A stretch of DNA of 10,210 nt from Hydrogenothermaceae bacterium (GTDB taxonomy: Bacteria > Aquificota > Aquificia > Aquificales > Hydrogenothermaceae): the NCBI GenBank assembly GCA_015490675.1, contig WFXI01000256.1, positions 1-10,210 of the forward strand, in the 5' to 3' direction. Below are positions 6,498 to 10,210 of this stretch, piece after piece (the first letter of the stretch is position 1; each line of letters starts with the position of its first letter). Position numbers and translations under genes: made by a program. Below the pieces are notes generated by a model. The model saw nothing but the letters and a program-made list of their open reading frames with translations. It searched no databases and had not been told where the DNA came from.

Positions 6498-8006
6498 ATG
6501 ACATTTCAATTTGAGCCAGCAAGTATACCTTGGCTTACCATATCGATACTGCTACCGCTAATAGCAGCAGGGATACTGTTTTTCTTAAATGAAAGGTTTG
6601 CAAAGCCTATAAGCATAATTGTTTCTGCTATTGTGTTTGTAATATCTACATGGATGTTGTTTGCTTATGACTTTTCAGAATATAAGATTCAGTTTTATGA
6701 AAAATATACTTGGATACCTCAATTTGGTGTTAATTATGAAGTAGGTGTCGATGCATTAAGTTTAACAATGTATTGGCTTACTGCATTGTCTTTCCTTATT
6801 TCATTTATCTGGAGCACAAACATAAAGAAAAGAGTTAAAGAATACTTTATAGCTTTCCTTGTCTTAGAAGCTGCTTGTATTGGAGTTTTTGTAGCCTGGG
6901 ATTTAGTTTTCTTCTATATTTTCTGGGAAGCAATGCTTATTCCAATGTTTCTAATTATTGGTGTTTGGGGATATGCTGAAAGAATTTACGCAGCAACTAA
7001 GTTCTTTATTTATACATTCTTTGGTTCTTTATTTTTACTTCTTGGAGTAATTGGACTTTATGTATATCAATACTTCCACTATGGGAAATTATCAACTAGC
7101 TATTTTGATTTAATAAATGTAGGATTACCATTTAATTTAGAACTAATATTCTTCTTACTTTTAGCACTCGGTTTTGCTATTAAGGTTCCTATGTGGCCAT
7201 TCCATACATGGCTTCCAGCTGCTCACGTTCAGGCACCAACAGCTGGTTCAGTTATACTTGCTGCAGTTTTATTAAAAATGGGAACCTACGGTTTTGTAAG
7301 ATTTTCTGTTCCTTGGTTTCCAGAAGCATCGAAATACTTTGTCCCTGTGATGTTTACTTTAGGGGTGATTGCTATTATATATACTGCTGCAATGGCTTTA
7401 GCACAGACACATATAAAAAGGGTTATAGCTTACTCCTCTGTTTCTCATATGGGATTTGTAACCCTTGGAACTTTTGCTCTTAATGTAGAAGGAATGAATG
7501 GTGCTATTATAACAATGATTTCTCACGGATTAACATCTGCAGCTTTATTCCTTGCTGCAGGATGGATTTACGAAAGAGCTCATTCTTATGAAATGAGAGA
7601 CTTAGGTGGTATGGCCAGATTTGTTCCTGTGTTTGCAACATTCTTTATGATTTCAGCAATGGCTTCTGTAGGTCTTCCAGGATTATCAGGTTTTGTAGGG
7701 GAATTTTTAGCATTGCTTGGAACATTTAAAGTTAGTATCTTATTTGCTGCACTTGCTGGTATAGCACTAGTTGTTGGAGCAGGTTATACATTAAGGCTTT
7801 ATCATAAAACTATGTTTATAGAAGATGAAATTGATGAAAATAAAAAACACAAATGGTCTCAAATGTCGGACTTAACAACTTCTGAATTTTTATCTTTCTT
7901 ACCACTTATAATACTTATGTTTGTTATAGGTATTTATCCAAAATGGTGGGTTGATTTAATAAACAATACTTCACTAGCTATTCTTTCAAAGGTATTAGGA
8001 GGCTAA
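6498..8006 (+). CDS. nuoM: NADH-quinone oxidoreductase subunit M (antiporter-like proton pump)
   Basis: 502-residue proton-pumping subunit between NuoL and NuoN, of normal length and with about 14 membrane helices. Conserved features are Glu144 (FWEAMLIPMFLIIGVWG), Lys229 (FAIKVPMWPFHTWLPAAHV), Lys260 (VLLKMGTYGFVRF) and the helix-12 region around GLPGLSGFVGEFLAL, with Glu in place of the Lys of NuoL and NuoN, as is usual for NuoM. The ribosome site GGAGG (6487-6491) is six bases before ATG. The last codons (tta gga ggc taa) contain AGGAGG (7997-8002), which doubles as the nuoN ribosome site. Confidence 0.97.
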   Translation: MTFQFEPASIPWLTISILLPLIAAGILFFLNERFAKPISIIVSAIVFVISTWMLFAYDFSEYKIQFYEKYTWIPQFGVNYEVGVDALSLTMYWLTALSFLISFIWSTNIKKRVKEYFIAFLVLEAACIGVFVAWDLVFFYIFWEAMLIPMFLIIGVWGYAERIYAATKFFIYTFFGSLFLLLGVIGLYVYQYFHYGKLSTSYFDLINVGLPFNLELIFFLLLALGFAIKVPMWPFHTWLPAAHVQAPTAGSVILAAVLLKMGTYGFVRFSVPWFPEASKYFVPVMFTLGVIAIIYTAAMALAQTHIKRVIAYSSVSHMGFVTLGTFALNVEGMNGAIITMISHGLTSAALFLAAGWIYERAHSYEMRDLGGMARFVPVFATFFMISAMASVGLPGLSGFVGEFLALLGTFKVSILFAALAGIALVVGAGYTLRLYHKTMFIEDEIDENKKHKWSQMSDLTTSEFLSFLPLIILMFVIGIYPKWWVDLINNTSLAILSKVLGG

Positions 8007-8009
8007 GGG

Positions 8010-9506
8010 ATGTCAATAATAGAGCAGTTAGTAACAGGGCTTGGTGTTCCAAATTTTGCTGTTTTAGTTCCAGAAATAATAGTTTTAATTACAGCATTTA
8101 TAGTATTTTTCATAGAACTATTTTCTAAAAACAGAGCTTTAATATCAGCTACAACAATAGCTGGTTTACTTTTAGCACTTATTTCTGTATTTACAATATC
8201 TCAAGGTGATGTAACTTTATACGGACTTTATATAGTTGATAGTTTTTCACTTTTATTTAAAGCCTTCTTAATACTTTCTACTATTTTTATAGTTGCTACT
8301 TATAGACCATATTTCGAGAAGAAAGAAATCTATTTTGGAGAATTTTACTACTTAACCCTCTTTGCTCTACTTGGAATGATGATAATGGTATCTTCTCCTA
8401 ATTTAGTAACTTTCTACATTGGTTTAGAGCTTATGTCTATTACTTTATACATCCTAATAGGAATGTATAGAACAAAAAGAGAAGACTTACTTGACTATGA
8501 CTATAAATCTAAGGAAGGTGCTTTTAAATATTTAATTATTGGTGGTGTTGGAACAGCTATTATAAGTTACGCTATAGCTCTTTTATATGGAGCAACAGGA
8601 ACATTTGATTTTATGGAAATTGCAAGTTTAGCAACAAATGAAGAAGGTATAAATATTGGATTATTAGCTGGAGTAGTTTTATTAATTATTGGTCTTGGAT
8701 TAAAAGCTTCAGCAGTTCCTTTCCATCACTGGACACCAGATGCATATGAAGGGGCACCTACACCTATTACTGCTTTTATGGCTGTAACTGCTAAGGTAGC
8801 TACATATGCAATTATTTTAAGAGTTATGGTTGAGGCTATCCCTTATATATCTGAAGACTGGAGTTTTGCTTGGGCGTTACTTGCTGCTGCATCTATGATA
8901 GGAGGTAACTTTATCGCATTAAGACAGAAAAATGTAAAAAGAATGCTTGCGTATTCCTCTATTGCTCATACAGGATACATAACAGCAGCTTTAGCTGCAC
9001 CGACAGGTATGGGATTTGCAGCATTTATTTTCTATTCTTTGGTTTATATCTTTATGGCAGTGGGAGCATTAATTTTCTTAACTGCTTTTGAGAAAAACGA
9101 AGGATGGACTAATCATATAGATGACTTTAAAGGGCTTGCTAAGCAGTCACCTTTAATGGCTCTTTTAATGCTTGTATTTATGTTCTCAATGCTTGGAATA
9201 CCTCCAACAGTTGGATTTATGGGTAAGCTTGGAGTATTTTTAGCGTTAATTGGTTCTGAAGTTTGGTGGCTTGCAGTAGTTTTAGTTATTATGAGTGCTA
9301 TATCTGCAGGATACTACTTAAGAGTTGTATCTGTAATGTATATGTATGAACCTGTTAAAAAATTCAACTTTAGCTTTACAGGTTCAGAAAGAGCTATATT
9401 AATACTTATGGCTATAATTGTTTTATTCCTTGGAATATACCCTACACTTTTCTGGAATGTTTCAACTACTATGAGCTCAATATTGATTGCTGGAGTAGGT
9501 AGATAA
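8010..9506 (+). CDS. nuoN: NADH-quinone oxidoreductase subunit N (antiporter-like proton pump)
   Basis: 498-residue antiporter-like subunit proximal to NuoK, with about 14 membrane helices and the length expected for NuoN. Recognisable residues are Glu140 (FYIGLELMSITLYIL), Lys232 (GLGLKASAVPFHHWTPDAYEG region), Lys262 (AVTAKVATYAII), Lys310 (KNVKRMLAYSSIAHTGY) and Lys406 (PPTVGFMGKLGVFLAL). It begins three bases after nuoM, with AGGAGG seven bases upstream of ATG. This is the last gene of the nuo run. No terminator is visible after it; the tRNA promoter begins three bases beyond its stop. Confidence 0.97.
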   Translation: MSIIEQLVTGLGVPNFAVLVPEIIVLITAFIVFFIELFSKNRALISATTIAGLLLALISVFTISQGDVTLYGLYIVDSFSLLFKAFLILSTIFIVATYRPYFEKKEIYFGEFYYLTLFALLGMMIMVSSPNLVTFYIGLELMSITLYILIGMYRTKREDLLDYDYKSKEGAFKYLIIGGVGTAIISYAIALLYGATGTFDFMEIASLATNEEGINIGLLAGVVLLIIGLGLKASAVPFHHWTPDAYEGAPTPITAFMAVTAKVATYAIILRVMVEAIPYISEDWSFAWALLAAASMIGGNFIALRQKNVKRMLAYSSIAHTGYITAALAAPTGMGFAAFIFYSLVYIFMAVGALIFLTAFEKNEGWTNHIDDFKGLAKQSPLMALLMLVFMFSMLGIPPTVGFMGKLGVFLALIGSEVWWLAVVLVIMSAISAGYYLRVVSVMYMYEPVKKFNFSFTGSERAILILMAIIVLFLGIYPTLFWNVSTTMSSILIAGVGR

Positions 9507-9508
9507 CC

Positions 9509-9537
9509 TTGACAAAATATTAATTTTTTAATATTAT
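9509..9537 (+). promoter_or_regulatory. Sigma-70-type promoter of the tRNA-tuf operon
   Basis: A perfect -35 box TTGACA (9509-9514) is followed, after a 17-base spacer, by TATTAT (9532-9537), one mismatch from TATAAT. Transcription would start near 9544, about 14 bases before tRNA-Thr(UGU). The spacer is pure A/T except for none or few G/C bases, favouring melting. The -35 box lies only two bases after the nuoN stop codon. This is the best promoter match in the window, as expected for stable RNA genes. Confidence 0.85.
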
Positions 9538-9557
9538 ATTTATCCCTTTTGTGGTAA

Positions 9558-9630
9558 GCTGGCGTAGCTCAGTCGGCAGAGCAGGTGATTTGTAATCACC
9601 AGGTCGTGGGTTCGAGTCCCACCGCCAGCT
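9558..9630 (+). tRNA. tRNA-Thr (anticodon UGU)
   Basis: Full cloverleaf: acceptor GCTGGCG (9558-9564) pairs perfectly with CGCCAGC (9623-9629). The D arm is GCTC/GAGC, the anticodon stem is GGTGA/TCACC around loop TTTGTAA with anticodon TGT at 9591-9593, and the T arm is GTGGG/CCCAC with TTCGAGT. The discriminator is T9630. CCA is not encoded (TTA follows), unlike the other three tRNAs here. It reads ACA and is first of the cluster, corresponding in order to E. coli thrU. Confidence 0.97.
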
Positions 9631-9642
9631 TTAAGTGAATAT

Positions 9643-9730
9643 GGAGGAGTCGCCTAGCCTGGCCAATGGCGGGAGACTGTAAATCTCCTGGCGTATGCCT
9701 GCGCAGGTTCGAATCCTGCCTCCTCCACCA
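9643..9730 (+). tRNA. tRNA-Tyr (anticodon GUA)
   Basis: Class II tRNA with a long variable arm. Acceptor GGAGGAG (9643-9649) pairs with CTCCTCC (9720-9726). The anticodon stem is GGAGA/TCTCC with loop CTGTAAA and anticodon GTA at 9679-9681. The variable arm contains the TGGC...GCC stem (from 9689), and the T arm is GCAGG/CCTGC. The discriminator is A9727 and CCA is encoded (9728-9730). It lies 12 bases after the first tRNA and corresponds in order to E. coli tyrU. Confidence 0.97.
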
Positions 9731-9739
9731 TTTGAATAG

Positions 9740-9815
9740 GCGGGAGTAGCTCAGCTGGTAGAGCATCTGCCTTCCAAGCAGATGGTCGCGGGTTCGAGTC
9801 CCGTCTCCCGCTCCA
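9740..9815 (+). tRNA. tRNA-Gly (anticodon UCC)
   Basis: Acceptor GCGGGAG (9740-9746) pairs with CTCCCGC (9805-9811). The D arm is GCTC/GAGC, the anticodon stem is TCTGC/GCAGA with loop CTTCCAA and anticodon TCC at 9773-9775, and the T arm is GCGGG/CCCGT with a terminal G-U pair. The discriminator is T9812 and CCA is encoded (9813-9815). It starts nine bases after tRNA-Tyr and corresponds in order to E. coli glyT. Confidence 0.97.
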
Positions 9816-9945
9816 TTAATTTAACTTTCAACATCATCTCCTAAATTTCTTCTTAAAAAATCCAAATTTTATTTTTAAAACAATCTTGAAATTTTATATA
9901 TTTTTATGTTTTAATATATATTTGCGTAATTTCTTTTATTTTCAC
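9816..9945 (+). promoter_or_regulatory. AT-rich 130-base gap with a candidate internal promoter
   Basis: This stretch between tRNA-Gly and tRNA-Thr(GGU) is about ten times longer than the other inter-tRNA gaps and contains no ORF. TTGAAA at 9886-9891 resembles a -35 box. Possible -10 boxes are TTTAAT (9910-9915, spacer 18) and TAATAT (9912-9917, spacer 20), neither ideal. Only A/T-only inverted repeats are seen (such as AAAAT/ATTTT at 9857-9870), so there is no intrinsic terminator. It may give tRNA-Thr(GGU) and tuf a second start of transcription. Confidence 0.45.
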
Positions 9946-10021
9946 GCCCACGTAGCTCAGTCGGCAGAGCACACCCTTGGTAAGGGTGAGGTCGGCGGTT
10001 CAAGTCCGCTCGTGGGCTCCA
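9946..10021 (+). tRNA. tRNA-Thr (anticodon GGU)
   Basis: Acceptor GCCCACG (9946-9952) pairs with CGTGGGC (10011-10017). The anticodon stem is CACCC/GGGTG with loop TTGGTAA and anticodon GGT at 9979-9981. The T-arm loop is TTCAAGT, the discriminator is T10018, and CCA is encoded (10019-10021). It reads ACC and ACU. It lies 38 bases before the tuf start, so mature tRNA and tuf mRNA would come from one transcript by processing. It corresponds in order to E. coli thrT. Confidence 0.97.
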
Positions 10022-10059
10022 GCGGATTAAACAAAATAAATTGGAGGTAAAAAACTAAA

Positions 10060-10210
10060 ATGGCAAAAGAGAAATTTGTAAGAGAAAAAGAACACGTAAA
10101 CGTAGGAACAATCGGACACGTAGACCACGGAAAAACAACATTAACAGCAGCTATAACATACGTATTATCTAAAAAAGGATTAGCAGAATTCATAGGATAC
10201 GGAGATATAG
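10060..10210 (+). CDS. tuf: Elongation factor Tu, 5' part
   Basis: The first 50 codons of EF-Tu, the GTPase that brings aminoacyl-tRNA to the ribosome. The protein starts MAKEKFVREKEHVNVGTIGH and carries the complete P-loop GHVDHGKT (residues about 19-26) followed by TLTAAITYVL; the gene runs off the window. A Shine-Dalgarno GGAGG (10043-10047) lies 12 bases before ATG, rather far, but no other start fits. Codon choice differs clearly from the nuo genes: all five Thr codons are ACA, all six Gly are GGA, all five Val are GTA and all three His are CAC, as expected for a very highly expressed gene. It is the last visible member of the tRNA-tuf operon. Confidence 0.98.
   Translation, partial: MAKEKFVREKEHVNVGTIGHVDHGKTTLTAAITYVLSKKGLAEFIGYGDI

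Noticed and set aside
7193..7483. 96-codon + strand ORF inside nuoM
   Set aside because: It is an out-of-frame shadow of a conserved nuoM region. The Cys-rich composition comes from reading hydrophobic codons in another frame.
9857..9870. AAAAT/ATTTT inverted repeat followed by a T-rich stretch, considered as a terminator after tRNA-Gly
   Set aside because: The stem has only five A/T pairs and no G-C pairs, so it would not act as an intrinsic terminator.
9957..10193. Reverse-strand ORF of 78 codons
   Set aside because: It lies antisense to tRNA-Thr(GGU) and the start of tuf, and its LEPTSGLEPPTSPLP end is the familiar false product of reading a tRNA gene backwards.

Overview
The window is AT-rich (roughly one third G+C by eye), densely packed and all on the + strand. 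It looks like the chromosome of a thermophilic bacterium of the Aquificota, probably Hydrogenothermaceae (Sulfurihydrogenibium/Persephonella-like). This rests on the complex I gene order (D then H-I-J-K-L-M-N, with no E, F or G in between), the protein sequences and the start of EF-Tu. The assignment is an inference from recognition; no database search was run.

Layout. (1) 1-660: the 3' part of nuoD. (2) 657-1956: a two-gene insert between nuoD and nuoH. Its first gene is an 86-residue exported small protein with a His/Cys-rich CxxC segment and a C-terminal R-A-P-P motif. Its second gene is a putative outer-membrane beta-barrel protein. (3) 2074-9506: nuoH, I, J, K, L, M and N, with gaps or overlaps of a few bases. 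These encode the membrane arm of complex I plus the NuoI iron-sulfur subunit. (4) 9509-10210: a strong sigma-70-type promoter, then tRNA-Thr(UGU), tRNA-Tyr(GUA), tRNA-Gly(UCC), an AT-rich gap, tRNA-Thr(GGU) and the start of tuf. This is the same order as the E. coli thrU-tyrU-glyT-thrT-tufB operon.

The most interesting part is 657-975. The small protein has the two hallmarks of CruR-type (DUF2946) upstream ORFs known from Bordetella pertussis: a CxxC metal-sensing motif and a C-terminal RAPP ribosome-arrest motif. The codons for A-P-P (900-908) are also a perfect 9-base complement of the Shine-Dalgarno region (960-968) of the next gene. A ribosome arrested on RAPP would sit on the anti-Shine-Dalgarno strand and free the ribosome binding site of the outer-membrane gene. 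Release of arrest, by metal on CxxC or by secretion pulling, would let the hairpin close. The device starts inside the last codon of nuoD and lies upstream of nuoH-N, so it could also influence how much of the complex I operon is transcribed. That coupling is an inference.

The remaining genes are ordinary. NuoD and NuoI belong to the peripheral arm (quinone reduction and two 4Fe-4S clusters). NuoH joins the arms at the quinone site, NuoJ and NuoK link it to the antiporter-like subunits, and NuoL, M and N are the proton-pumping units, all with their key Lys/Glu residues intact. There is no intergenic stretch over 300 bases, and I see no insertion sequence, CRISPR array or rRNA.
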